The notes under the pieces are model-generated. The model saw only the letters and a list, made by a program, of their open reading frames with translations, ran no database searches and was not told the origin of the DNA. A stretch of DNA of 64,000 nucleotides from Helianthus annuus (lineage: Eukaryota; Streptophyta; Magnoliopsida; Asterales; Asteraceae): the NCBI RefSeq assembly GCF_002127325.2, contig NC_035447.2:30191249-30255248 (forward strand). The letters run 5' to 3'. This document shows positions 1 through 11,460 of the stretch, one piece after another. The position numbers were made by a program, and so were the translations under genes. Within the stretch, counting starts at the first letter, position 1; the number at the start of each line of letters is the position of its first letter.

Positions 1-306
1 TTGTCTATCTGTTTTTATTTTTATTTTATTTTTCAGCATTTAGTTAGTTTTATTTTCTTAGTTAAAAAATCTTTTCTAACATTTTGATTTGATTAGACGT
101 TGAGGATAAACCGGTACTAAAAGCTCTTGTGTCCTTGGACGACCTCGGTATCTTACCAACACTATACTACGTCCACAATGGGTGCACTTGCCCATATGTG
201 TGTTTAGTGTTAGTGAATATCGTGTTTTATAAATTTAAAACTTGGCTAAAAATGTAAAAAGGGCTTAAAATATACATCTAAAATATAACACACTTCACGC
301 ACATCA
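1..306 (+). mobile_element. Athila-like LTR, 3' part (cut by window start)
   Basis: This stretch matches the last ~310 bases of the two LTRs at 54776-56540 and 60406-62099, including the shared terminal CATCA. It ends at 306 and is followed by GTAAC, a sequence that is uninterrupted in the sister Tekay LTR copy at 14692-14696. It is therefore an insertion into the Tekay 3' LTR, and the rest lies outside the window. Confidence 0.85.
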
Positions 307-757
307 GTAACTAGTGGAAGTTAGGTGTAAAAATCTAGTGTATTATGTGTATGGTGCATTATATAATGTGTTGGGGTATTCGGGGACCATAACTAGTCCA
401 AAAATAATACAACAATGTTTCTGGCAAAATTTTGGTGTTCCGGGTAATGTCTGGTTGTTCGGTTAGATACTGTTTCGTTAAAGTGCTAGGTTATTCCGTA
501 TAGTGTCTTTTATGTAACTATTTGTAACACTTTTAATTCTCAACACTTAGGAAAACATACAAGACCATCTAGTCAATTTTCTGCACAACCAATACGCACA
601 ATTTAATTTTAATTAATCATACGGATACATGTAATTACGAGGGTTGTCACATTCTCCCCCTGTTAAGAAAATTTTGTCCCGAAATTTAGCGCGTGGTTAC
701 TGAGGAACCTAGTTAAGTTGCGTGGTTTACTGGGTTTTTTTTTCCTGGGGTGTCACA
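307..757 (-). repeat. Tekay 3' LTR, 5' portion
   Basis: This stretch is nearly identical to 14692-15142. The LTR begins on the minus strand at 757 with TGTGACACCC, directly after a purine tract. It is cut at 307 by the Athila-like LTR. A second PPT-plus-LTR-start signature lies inside it at about 645-690. Confidence 0.85.
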
Positions 758-769
758 TCATCCTCCCGT
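758..769 (-). other. Polypurine tract of the Tekay element
   Basis: The minus strand reads ACGGGAGGATGA immediately before the LTR start. It lies just downstream of the pol stop and of a TTTCGGGACGAAATT block that typically precedes the PPT in these chromoviruses. Confidence 0.75.
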
Positions 770-840
770 TGGTTTGGAATTTCGTCCCGAAATTATGCAG
801 TAGCTTCAGCCTCAGTAGTGGTTGCACTTTTGTTAAACAA

Positions 841-1400
841 CTAGGGATACTTGAGTTTCATTTGGTCTTCTTGTTCCCAGGTATACTCTGGGCCATGACG
901 AGAGTTCCAACGAACTCGAACAAGGGGTATTTTGGTACGCTTGAGAACCTTAACATCTCGATCAATAATCTCTATTGGTTCCTCGACGAATCGCAGCTGG
1001 TCGTCGATAGTGAGCTCCTTGAGAGGAACTATCAGGGTCTCATCTGACAGGCACTTCTTCAGATTCGACACATGGAAAACATTGTGAACTCCGCTGAGTT
1101 CTGCCGGTAGATTCAGCTTGTAGGCCACCTTGCCAATTTTCTCGATGATTTCGAAGGGTCCAACATATCACGGGTTGAGTTTGCCTCGTTTTCCAAAACG
1201 AACCACACCTTTCCAAGGTGAGACTTTAAGTAGCACTCGATCCCCAACCTAGAACTCGAGTGGTTTCCTTCGCTTATCAGCATAGCTTTTCTGACGGTCA
1301 CGAGCTACCGCCATTCGTTGTCGTATCTGAGCAATCCTCTCGGTTGTATCTACTACAAGTTCTGGGTCTGTGATTTGACTGTCGCCAACCTCTGCCCAAC
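841..1400 (-). pseudogene. Integrase C-terminus: GPY/F module plus chromodomain
   Basis: The minus-strand frame runs through a GPY/F-like module (WKGVVRFGKRGKL, then YVGPFEII) and a chromodomain-like tail (VRVRWNSRHGPEYTWE, ending at KLKYP). This tail tethers the integrase of chromoviruses to chromatin. The 841-1128 part is open, but its first codon is GTG, so it is a piece of the larger pol frame rather than a separate gene. Two in-frame stops occur upstream, just before VGDRVLL and inside the GPY/F module. A nonsense change plus a one-base shift near 1400 separates this part from the integrase core. Confidence 0.8.
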
Positions 1401-1409
1401 AAGAGGTGA

Positions 1410-2281
1410 TCAGCACTTCCGTCCATACAATGCCTCGAACGGAGCGGCCTGGATACTGGTGTGGTAGTTGTTGTTATACGAAAACTCCACTAATGGGAGG
1501 TGTTTTTCCCAGCCATTACCAAAGTCGATTACACATGCCCTAAGCATGTCTTCAAGGGTTTGGATGCTGCGTTCAGATTGCCCATCTGTCTGTGGATGAT
1601 ATGCCGTGCTCATGTCTAATCGAGAACCAAAGGACTTGTGCATAGCTTGCCACATTTCAGATGTAAAACATAAGTCATGATCAGAAATGATGGAGGTTGG
1701 CACTCCGTGCCTTGATACTACTTCCTTTAGGTAGACGTCTGCTAGAGTAGAAAACTTCCCGTTTCCTTGATAGCCAAGAAGTGTGCAGACTTAGTCAATC
1801 GATCCACTATCACCCAAATAGTGTCATTTCTGCGTTGAGATCTAGGCAGGCCAGTAACGAAATCCATGGAAATTTGCTCCCATTTCCATTTAGGTATCTC
1901 TGGTTGTTGAAGTAGGCCTGATGGTTTCTGGTATTCGACCTTGACCCTAGAACAAGTCAAGCATTTACTGACGTAGGTTGCTATGTTGGCTTTCATACTA
2001 GGCCACCAATACGTAGTCTTGAGATCATGGTACATCTTATCCGAACCAGGATGTACTAAATAACGATACTTGTGTGCCTCATCCATCACAAGCTCACGTA
2101 GATTACCATAGAGTGGAACCTAAATACGCCCTGATACGTAATAAGCACCGTATTCCTTTTGTTCTAGCCATTTCTTCGACCCTCGCAGGGACTCAGCCCT
2201 GATGTTCTCTGCTTTCAACGCTTCAACCTGAGCATCTCGTATCTAGGTAGGAAGACTAGATTGGATGGTAAGTTGTAACGC
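1410..2281 (-). pseudogene. Ty3/gypsy integrase core, broken
   Basis: Directly after RNase H, and in the same frame, the connecting region carries two TAG stops before the integrase zinc-binding domain ([11 protein letters not shown], later [12 protein letters not shown]). The core begins with SMDFVTGLP and [17 protein letters not shown], the first catalytic Asp region. A one-base shift near 1755 moves the frame; it continues through SDHDLCFTS (second Asp) and [20 protein letters not shown] (catalytic Glu region) to GRKC at 1410, where CGA appears to have become TGA. All key residues are recognisable, but the protein cannot be made. Confidence 0.85.
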
Positions 2282-3526
2282 TCACACACGTTTAGGTGTA
2301 GTATCCTTTCGACTGAGGGCGTCGGCCACAACATTGGCTTTGCCTGGATGGTACTTGATCGCACATTCGTAATCATTCAATAGCTCGACCCATCGACGTT
2401 GTCGCATGTTTAACTCCTTTTGCTTGAAGATATGATCGAGACTCCTGTGATCGGTGTAGATGGTGCACTTGGTACCGTACAGGTAATGTCTCCATATCTT
2501 AAGTGCGAAAACAACTGCTCCCAATTCCAAGTCATGCATAGTGTAGTTCCTTTCGTGAACTCTAAGTTGGCGCGATGCGTAGGCAATGACCTTGTCACGT
2601 TGCATCAACACGCAACCAAGTCCTTGGATGGAAGCGTCGCAATAAACCACAAAATCATCTGTGCCTTCAGGCAATGAGAGGATAGGCGCACTACAAAGTC
2701 TATCCTTTAAGTGCTGAAATGCGGACTCCTGTACATCAACCCAACGATAGGTGACACCCTTCTGAGTCAGTGAAGTGAGTGGTTGCGCAATCTTTGAGAA
2801 ATCCTTGATAAACCTTCTGTAATATCCTGCCAAACCCAAGAATTGGCGGATTTCTATTGGTGTACGGGGTGCAGGCCAGTTCTTGATCGAGTCAACCTTG
2901 GATGGATCCACATGAATCCCATCCTTGTTTACCACTAGGCCTAGGAAATGTACTTCACGAAGCCAAAAGTCGCATTTCGAAAACTTGGCGTAAAGCTGCT
3001 CTGCTCGAAGAAGTTCCAGAATGAGTCGTAGATGCTGCTCGTGTTCTTCCTGACTCTTCGAATAGATCAGGATGTCGTCGATGAAAACTATAACAAACTT
3101 ATCCAGGTAAGGTTTGCACACTCGGTTCATGAGATCCATGAAGACCGCAGGTGCATTCGTCAATCCGAAGGGCATAACAAGAAACTCGTAATGCCCATAA
3201 CGAGCCCTGAATGCTGTTTTAGAGATATCCTCATCTCGGACTCTCAGTTGATGGTAACCTGACCTCAGGTCAATCTTGGAATAGAAACTCGACCCTTGCA
3301 ACTGGTCGAATAAATCATCAATGCGTGGAAGAGGATAACGATTCTTCACGGTCACCTTGTTGAGTTCGCGGTAGTCTATACACATTCTGAAGGTACCGTC
3401 TTTCTTCTTCACAAATAACACTGGAGCTCCCCAAGGCGAAGAGCTAGGGCGAATAAAACCCTTGTCCAAGAGCTCTTGTAGTTGCGAGGACAGTTCTCGT
3501 GATACCTCCATATCTGTGATACTCAT
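2282..3526 (-). pseudogene. Ty3/gypsy reverse transcriptase-RNase H
   Basis: This is an open stretch of 414 codons. The RT has the fingers motif [18 protein letters not shown], the catalytic Asp in [14 protein letters not shown] and the active site FIDDILIYS. The RNase H domain begins with [17 protein letters not shown] and ends with [16 protein letters not shown]. The first Met (3526) lies just before the RT; the usual protease and upstream linker are absent, and a TGA separates the ORF from integrase. The region is intact, but it is part of a dead polyprotein. Similarity to Tekay/Del chromoviruses comes from the motifs and from the downstream chromodomain. Confidence 0.9.
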
Positions 3527-5182
3527 GGCCCATTGCTCCTAAAGTATCATTCGTAGAGAATAACTCTTCCAGGCGAGAGTTCGCGGAGAATGTTGTTAGG
3601 ATGAGGATCATAGGATTCGAGAAGTTTATCATGACTGGATGTGGAAACATGCAAAAAGGGTAGTCGCAATCAATGCGTAGGCGTTTAAGAATCCGTAGTA
3701 GGGGTTTGCCTGTTGTCGAGGGTATAATTGGTCGTACACAAGTTGCATAAGGTTAAAATGAAGAACGTCATTTACGAATAGAGGTGCCACGTTGGTATAT
3801 TATGCATAACAAGGATTACCATAGAAGAATGGTTGTTGCACAAGTTTGTAGTGTTATGGTTCACTGAAACCTCCGTCTAAGTTGTCCGGCTCGCCCACAC
3901 ATGAGGGAGGAGTAATTCACCTTGATCCATAATCTTAGATGAGTTTGCGGTTTATCAAGTCGGTAAGCAGCCAAATTCGGAAGAGTTTCCTTAGGTCATG
4001 TGAATGAATCTGAAATATGCCAGCGTAGTCAAGAGGGTATGATCGTATCAACATCACGTCACTATCCTCAGGGTTTCAAGAAGTGATCCCCAATGATCGA
4101 AAGTCGAGCCTTCCAAATTCTGTAAACTATAGTGAGTTTGTATTAATGTCTCTGCATGGAGAAGTGGGGACATAGTGTCACTGTGGTAAAGGATTGTTGG
4201 TTTTGTTTAAGTTAATAGTAAAAAATTGGGCATGGCATTAATTAACAAGTATAGGTTGGTACAAAGGCTAGCGAAAAGGTTTCACATAATTAAGATAAAC
4301 TTTCATAGGATCAAAATGTGACTCTGTTAGTATAAAGGGGGGGGTAATCTTGTGATCGAGGGAAATCATGGTATGGTTGTTAGCGTTTCGTTATATATGT
4401 TGCGGATCGAAGAAACAAGAGGTTGGTGATGTTCATACGAAGAATTGAGTGAAAACAAAGTCCAACAAATAACCGAAGAATCCCGTAAACTATTCTGTTC
4501 TTCAGGGGCAGTTTCATTATTAGTAGATGGCAGCAACGACACGAAAGGGAAGTTCGTTGTATCCTGGTCATGTGAGTATATCATTGGTCCAAAACAGAGT
4601 TTGGATGATAGGGTTTCGAGTGGTACAACGCCAATTGCGTGCAACGGCAACTACTTTGCTTCTAGAGACGATGACTAGTGGAGATGGTGGGGTTCGTCAA
4701 CATGGACGCGTGGGTATATTGTTCTCCTAAATCCGAGTTCGCTTTGGCCGGTTCTGGTCTACGTGAATGCTGACGCGCAAAACCAAATGTACGGAGAGTC
4801 AGATCTGAATTCTGGCTATAACGGCGATGTCATGTCGAGACAATCGCATGAATAGGTAGAACGCATAAAACAGTTGTCGTGGTGGGGTGAGGAGAAAACG
4901 GGAAAGAATTTGATCATCACACGTCAAGTTTCAAGTAAACAGTTGGGTGTCATAAAGAGCACATTCGGGCTAGTAGATAACATGCTACTATTCTAACTAG
5001 GCATACCATGTGCAACACACAATGTAAATGTAAACTAGCAAGCAGGCAATACATACATAAATCATACCACCTAGAGTGTTGAGTCTTGCACGTGGAGCGA
5101 AGCGTCGTTGTGGATTGTTGAGCACTGCACAGGTTATAGTCTGGTTTTGTCAAAAAGCTTTTCCCTTTTTAAAACCAAGTAC
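3527..5182 (-). other. Tekay internal region without recognisable gag/protease
   Basis: This is the 1.65 kb between the copia insertion and the RT. No open frame longer than about 95 codons occurs, and none shows a retrotransposon gag domain, a zinc knuckle or a protease DTG/DSG motif. The part near 5100-5182 looks like element leader, since it continues the leader on the other side of the copia insertion. Confidence 0.5.
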
Positions 5183-5390
5183 TGTAGGATCGTGTTTTGA
5201 CCCGATTGAGTCGTTCAGAGGCGTTCTCCTATGTTTCAGGTGCGGAATAACAAGAAACGTAGGTAGAAATAGCTTGTTCTTCACTTTAATCTACTGTTTT
5301 ATTGATTTGACAATGTTTACAGCTCGTTCTTCACACCGGCAGCACTTCGGTATGGAATTGGCAAAGTTACAAATGAGATTCGCTCAAGAG

Positions 5391-5398
5391 TATATATA
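5391..5398 (-). promoter_or_regulatory. TATA box of copia LTR A
   Basis: TATATATA lies on the minus strand just downstream of the repeat array. The same placement occurs at 11669-11676 in LTR C and at 10853-10860 in LTR B. Confidence 0.6.
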
Positions 5399-5403
5399 GT
5401 GTT

Positions 5404-5630
5404 GGTAGGTTCCCATATTCGTACATGTACGAATAAGCGAACCTAACAGGTTCCCATATACGGACATGATAGATTCCCATATTCGGACATGAGAGGTTCC
5501 CATATTCGGACATAAGAGGTTCCCATATTCGGACATGAGAGGTTCCCATATACGAACATAAGAGGTTCCCATAAACGAACATAAGAGGTTCCCATATACG
5601 AACATAAGAGGTTCCCATATACGGACATGT
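5404..5630 (-). repeat. 23-bp LTR minisatellite, LTR A (9 units)
   Basis: Tandem units centre on GTTCCCATATACGAAC, an imperfect dyad of the form GTTCnnATATnnGAAC. LTR B has seven units (10660-10842) and LTR C nine (11682-11908). LTRs A and C exceed LTR B by 47 bp, about two units. Confidence 0.85.
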
Positions 5631-5757
5631 ACGTATAAGCGGACCTACTCTCTAAAACACCTATACTCTCCTGTTTTCTCGTAAAACGCGCCCTAATCTA
5701 TACAATACAATGAAAGACTCGATCCAAGACGAAATCAACAGATGTAGTGCACCAACA

Positions 5758-7275
5758 GACTCCCCCTCAGATGTTGATGGAGTCGACTATCGAGTCACAA
5801 CAATGCTGTGTCTTCACATCTTCAGTCTTGATCAGTCTCTAGACTTTTCTTTCTCTCTACCTTCAGACTCCCCCTCTCGATTTACTGGTATTCCTTTGTT
5901 CTTCAGTAACATCTTCAGGATCGTTATCTGGTCTTCACACGTTCAAGATTGATTTCCAGGATCGAAACTTGGCTTTCTTCAATCAGAGGTCTTCAGGAAT
6001 TAAAACCTGGCACTCTATCTTCAGATCCAATATCAAAACCTGGCTATTCCTGCACAATCTTAACCCAGAAATAAATTTTCCAATTTTAACAATTTTCATG
6101 CACCAACACTAACATGTGTATCAACTACAACTTTCCCTCAAATTACTTTCTCTATGATGAACCACTTGTTGATTAATCAAAACAAAATTATTTTGACGAT
6201 TTAGACACACTCCACTCCCCCTCACAACAAGATCATCATGTTTAGCACTCGGAATTTTGAAAATCAGCTTTCCTACATCAGTTGTCGAAAATCTTTTTGA
6301 CTTTTTCAAAAGTTTATGCTAAAACACACACAATACCTTTTTGGATTTTCTAAAAGAAAGTAACTGACACCATTTGTAAAAGCACGAAACTGTAAAAATG
6401 AAATATTTACAAACATATTTTTGTGAGTTCGTGTAAGAGGATCATATCAGTTTATGAGACATGTCACTAACACCGTTAAGCTTGATTACATTTTCAGTTC
6501 AAAACAATTCACCTAGATTATCAGTATATCGGTCCACTGAAATTCTCACACAAAGTTCAATTGATCCGAGATACGATGTTAATGTCTTAGATACTGACTT
6601 ATTCGTGTGTCTCACTACTTGAATATACTCCCGTATCCAGATCCCAATATTCAGTCTTACAGGTGAGTATACCACAGCTGATATCTGTATAGGGGTTAAA
6701 TGCGAGGGCCGTGAGAGCTCAGGTCGATACTTCCGTATACGCAGAGAGATGACGGCTTCGACTTTTGGTGTGTCCCCTTTAGAGGATCTTTTTATTTCAA
6801 TAGCAGCGACTATCAATTTTATTGTTTCATCAGCATGCTGAGCGCGAAGCTATGTTTCAAGCTTTTGCGGAAAGCATTATCCGGGGACTGGGTCAGTACT
6901 TCCATACAGCAGAAGTCCCGGGATAATACCCCAGATATCACTGAGCATAAAGACCTAATATCTCAGAATAAGGGACCTTTCAAACAAGATTTCAGGGGTT
7001 ACCTATATATCCAAGTTTGTGTTAACCCACAGAACAAGAAAGTTTGAAATTTAGTTTATATCTCGTCACAATTTACTGAATGTGTAAAAACCTACTGGCA
7101 CATCCTCAGTGAGATTGTTTATCACATTTTATCTTTTCATTTCTTTAGCATGTTGTGACAGCCTACTGATGTACTATCATTTCCTCTTTTCACAACGAAA
7201 CTCATTTTTGAATTTTATCATGTTTTTGGCTTTTTCAAATTTTCAAATGTTTTTGGATTTTCTGAAATCTCCCTA
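5758..7275 (-). mobile_element. Copia 3' internal region, minus arm
   Basis: This stretch is the reverse complement of 9019-10540 with scattered substitutions. It starts with the PPT (minus GAGGGGGAGTC) next to LTR A. A 105-codon ORF (6816-6499) is open in both arms, but the arms differ mainly at amino-acid-changing sites, so I do not treat it as a gene. Confidence 0.8.
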
Positions 7276-8331
7276 TCGAAAGCAAATTTGGATGATGAAA
7301 CATTTGAAGTTGGCTACACTTTAAATGATTCTGACAAATTATATTATAACAAAGAGTTTCCAATAAGAAGTGTTCGTTTTGACATGATCAAAAAGGTTTT
7401 CAAAATGACAGAAATCAATATTTCTGAAATAAAAGATTTAAATCTTACTGAAAAACCTAAAAAGTACACTTCAAGAGTTCAACAACGTCTAAACAAGAAA
7501 AAGGGTTACAATTCTGGTTCTGGTTGTCAAAAGAAACCTAACCAAAATCGTAGCTACAAAAAGAAAGGATTAGGATTTGTTCGACCAGAAAACTATAAAA
7601 ATGATAAAACATCTAAAACAAAAACAGAATTTGTGTCAGGTGGAAACTCAGAAGATGAACAGAAGAAACCATTCTGGAGACAGTCAAATCAAGAGTTTCT
7701 TGCTGAAAGAAAGAAGAATGGAACTGAAGTGTTTTATCAAAGAGAGACTCAAATCTGTTACAAGTGCAATGAAGCTGGTCACATTGCATGGAACTGTTCG
7801 ACAAATGCAAAAACAAAACAGGGAGTTTCTTAGAAATTAAAAGGAAAAGTTGTTGATGTTGAACCACCAACCAATAGACTTAAAATTTTTGAAAATTCAA
7901 AATATGAGGTTGGTGAGTGTTCGAAGAAGAATTTTTACAAAAAGAAAGAAAAAGACAACCAAGTGTGGGTTGTTAAAAAGAATGCTGAAAATGTTGGCGA
8001 TGAATCTGGTTCCAGAAAGCCAGAAGAGCCACAGGTTGAGGAGAAAATTTCAGTGAATGATGATGAATTTCCATCACTGAAGTTTGAGGAAGTTAAAAAG
8101 AAAGTTGGAAAAACTGAGATTTCAAATCAGTTTTATAATGAGAAAATGGATTTTGATGTCGAGAAAATATTCAACGGGAATGTTAAAAAGATATTTGGGA
8201 AAATGTTAAGTGGGAGAGCAAAGGGGGTTAAAGACTTTTATGCAACTAAAAAGGCAACATACAACCCCACTGCGCAAGAGTTGAAATCCATCAAGTCTGA
8301 AAAGACTTGGATGGAAGTTTGTTTTTCATAA
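7276..8331 (+). pseudogene. Copia gag C-terminal half with CCHC zinc knuckle and one internal UAG
   Basis: The frame is open leftward into the minus arm, so its true start is missing; the first in-frame start-like codon is TTG at 7288. It is rich in Lys/Asn/Gln and carries one canonical knuckle, CYKCNEAGHIAWNC (7756-7797), expected to bind genomic RNA. A single TAG (7831-7833) follows; the same frame then continues for 166 codons to 8331. That tail (ISNQFYNEKMDFDVEK, IFGKM, KGVKDFYATK) is conserved in the second copia locus (48569-49237). I do not recognise the tail domain. No protease, integrase or RT follows. Confidence 0.75.
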
Positions 8332-9018
8332 AGTCTTAGGACTATGCCGGAGATCCCAAGTTTATATCGTGGATCAGGAATCGGCATCATTCATGTTTTT
8401 ATGAGTTTGGATGAAACGTTCTTAAAATTGTAATAATTTTACAGGTTGAATGACTACGCCGGAGCTTCCAGGTTGGTAATTGAGAAGCAGGAATCGGCAT
8501 CTTTCTGAATAATTTGACAAGTGGTAAAAAGGTTTCTGTAGATGTTTCATTCCTACAGTAAAACCAGTGGTATTATTTGGTTTACTTACAAGTGGTATTT
8601 GTTGGTTATACTTTGAAGAGATTATGTTTATAAGTGGTACAGAGGTTTCTGAACTGCAAATGGTAAATTAGGGACATTAAGTTGTACTTGATTTACTATT
8701 CATATGAGATTGATAAACAAGATGATGAACCATATCCCCATGCTTCATAAGTGGTAAACTTAAAAGTGGTAAACACAAACTCATTTTCCGGAAAAATCAT
8801 TTCGATTAAAACAAACTTAAGTGTTTTGAGATCTAAATGAGAAAATGGTTTGTTGAAAGGGGGAGTTCAGATTGTTTATGCCTAGTGAATGGCGATTTGA
8901 TGTGATTCGATGTCAGTTGTCAAGTTTCTGTACAGTTTGTTTTACTTTTCATGTTTCTAGTGGGTCAAGAGTCTAGAAGTTTTCAAATTTTCTTTGAAAT
9001 GTGTTTGCATTTTAGGGG
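8332..9018 (+). other. Copia post-gag region: stem-loop blocks and AGTGGTA repeats
   Basis: No coding is seen. Two related blocks (about 8346-8390 and 8458-8505) share GCCGGAG and CAGGAATCGGCATC and can fold GCCG against CGGC. Seven copies or near copies of AAGTGGTA lie at 8519-8775. Pol would normally be expected here. Confidence 0.55.
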
Positions 9019-10540
9019 GAGTAGGGAGATTTCAGAAAATCCAAAAACATTTGAAAATTTGAAAAAGCCAAAAACATGATAAAATTCAAAAATGAGTTTC
9101 GTTGTGAAAAGAGGAAATGATAGTACATCAGTAGGCTGTCACAACATGCTAAAGAAATGAAAAGATAAAATGTGATAAACAATCTCACTGAGGATGTGCC
9201 AGTAGGTTTTTACACATTCAGTAAATTGTGACGAGATATAAACTAAATTTCAAACTTTCTTGTTCTGTGGGTTAACACAAACTTGGATATATAGGTAACC
9301 CCTGAAATATTGTTTGAAAGGTCCCTTATTCTAAGATATTAGGTCTTTATGCTCAGTGATATCTGGGGTATTATCCCAGGACTTCTGCTGTATGGAAGTA
9401 CTGACCTAGTCCCCGGATAATGCTTTCCGCAAAAGCTTGAAACATAGCTTCGCCCTCAGCATGCTGATGAAACAATAAAATTGATAGTCGCTGCTGTTGA
9501 AATAAAAAGATCCTCTAAAGGGGACACACCAAAAGTCGAAGCCGTCATCTCTCTGCGTATACGGAAGTATCGACCTGAGCTCTCACGGCCCTCGCATTTA
9601 ACCCCTATACAGATATCAGTTGTGGTATACTCACCTGTAAGACTGAATATTGGGATCTGGATACGGGAGCATATTCAAGTTGTGAGACACACGAATAAGC
9701 CAGTATCTAAGACATTAACATCGTATCTCGGATCAATTGAACTTTGTGTGAGAATTTCAGTGGACCAATATACTGACAATCTAGGTGAATTGTTTTGAAC
9801 TGAAAATGTAATCAAGCTTAACGGTGTTAGTGACATGTCTCATAAACTGATATGATCCTCTTACACGAACTCACAAAAATATGTTTGTAAATATTTCATT
9901 TTTACAGTTTCGTGCTTTTACAAATGGTGTCAGTTACTTTCTTTTAGAAAATCCAAAAAGGTATTGTGTGTGTTTTAGCATAAACTTTTGAAAAAGTCAA
10001 AAAGATTTTCGATAACTGATGTAGGAAAGCTGATTTTCAAAATTCCGAGTGCTAAACATGATGATCTTGTTGTGAGGGGGAGTGGAGTGTGTCTAAATCG
10101 TCAAAATAATTTTGTTTTGATTAATCAACAAGCGGTTCATAATAGAGAAAGTAATTTGAGGGAAAGTTGTAGTTGATACACATGTTAGTGTTGGTGCATG
10201 AAAATTGTTAAAATTGGAAAATTTATTTGTGGGTTAAGATTGTGCGGGAATAGCCAGGTTTTGATCTTGGATCTGAAGATAGAGTGCCAGGTTTTAATTC
10301 CTGAAGACCTCTGATTGAAGAAAGCCAAGTTTCGATCCTGGAAATCAATCTTGAACGTGTGAAGACCAGATAACGATCCTGAAGATGTTACTGAAGAACA
10401 AAGGAATACCAGTAAATCGAGAGGGGGAGTCTGAAGATAGAGAGAAAGAAAGGTCCAGAGACTGATCAAGACTGAAGATGTGAAGACACAGCATTGTTGT
10501 GACTCGATAGTCGACTCCATCAACATCTGAGGGGGAGTCA
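9019..10540 (+). mobile_element. Copia 3' internal region, plus arm
   Basis: This is the inverted copy of 5758-7275. It ends in the PPT GAGGGGGAGTC (10530-10540). The first LTR bases after it read ATTTGG instead of TGTTGG, so the start of LTR B is damaged. Confidence 0.8.
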
Positions 10541-11068
10541 TTTGGTGCACTACATCTGTTGATTTCGTCTTGGATCGAGTCTTTCATTGTATTGTATAGA
10601 TTAGGGCGCGTTTTACGAGAAAACTAGAGAGGATAGGTGTTTTAGAGAGTAGGTCCGCTTATACGTACATGTCCGTATATGGGAACCTCTTATGTTCGTA
10701 TATGGGAACCTCTCATGTCCGAATATGGGAACCTCTTATGTCCGAATATGGGAACCTCTCATGTCTGAATATGGGAATCTATCATGTCCGTATATGGGAA
10801 CCTGTTAGGTTCGCTTATTCGTACATGTACGAATATGGGAACCTACCAACACTATATATACTCTTGAGCGAATCTCATTTGTAACTTTGCCAATTCCATA
10901 CTGAAGTGCTGCCGGTGTGAAGAACGAGCTGTAAACATTGTCAAATCAATAAAACAGTAGATTAAAGTGAAGAACAAGCTATTTCTACCTACGTTTCTTG
11001 TTATTCCGCACCTGAAACATAGGAGAACGCCTCTGAACGACTCAATCGGGTCAAAACACGATCCTACA
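10541..11068 (+). repeat. Copia LTR B (inverted, embedded)
   Basis: It is 528 bp, plus-oriented, and ends CGATCCTACA at 11068. The TATA box is at 10853-10860, after seven dyad repeats. Its U5 end abuts an opposite-orientation gag fragment. Confidence 0.9.
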
Positions 11069-11305
11069 AGAAACTTGTAATTCTGTTCGAGGCAACACAT
11101 ACTTCTTCAATATACACTCCCATGATCTAAGATGATTTGCCTGAACCCAGTTCTCGAATCGATCTTTCCACCCATAATATTCTTCGATACTCATCAATCG
11201 CGGGGGCTTTTGGGTGGTTCCTGTCTCATTCTCTAAATTCTTGGCCTGAGCAATCGCAGCTGGAGTAGATGGTGTTGCAAATGCATTGTAGAACTCGGTA
11301 TCCAT
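11069..11305 (-). pseudogene. Copia gag N-terminal fragment
   Basis: The ORF begins at ATG 11305 (MDTEFYNAFATPSTPAAIAQ) and runs ~79 codons with RLMSIEEYYGWKDRFENWVQ, typical of the start of plant copia gag (UBN2/gag-polypeptide type). It is then cut at 11068 by the U5 end of LTR B; the last residues of the open frame are translated LTR. It lies 141 bp downstream of the PBS on the minus strand, so it belongs to the outer element whose 5' LTR is LTR C. The truncation removes most of gag. Confidence 0.7.
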
Positions 11306-11446
11306 GTTTCACACCTGTATCACCTACAACCTGTGAAATTTTGAGCGGATTCCGACCGTTAAATCTCGTTCTGATGAAGAAAGAAGGTGTAGAAGTAAGA
11401 AATGATGAAGAATTCCAGCTATTCTCTGTAGAAAACCTCCTCCCAA

Positions 11447-11460
11447 GCTCTGATACCACT
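11447..11460 (-). other. Primer binding site of the outer copia element
   Basis: Minus-strand AGTGGTATCAGAGC directly follows the LTR C end (CCTACA), complementary to the 3' end of initiator tRNA-Met. Confidence 0.85.

Larger units (their letters stand above)
5183..5757 (-). repeat. Copia LTR A (3' LTR of the outer element)
   Basis: On the minus strand it starts TGTTGGTGCAC and ends CGATCCTACA. The minus-strand PPT lies at 5769-5758. It contains nine ~23-bp repeats (5404-5630) and a minus-strand TATA box. Confidence 0.9.

Noticed and set aside
5367..5628. Overlapping ORFs with repeating YGNLL, MGTSYVR and IWEPLM
   Set aside because: Translations of the 23-bp LTR minisatellite in several frames, not proteins.
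6499..6816. 105-codon ORF kept open in both inverted arms (also 9481-9798)
   Set aside because: The arms are recent duplicates, most differences change amino acids, no domain is recognised and it lies in the copia 3' non-coding region.
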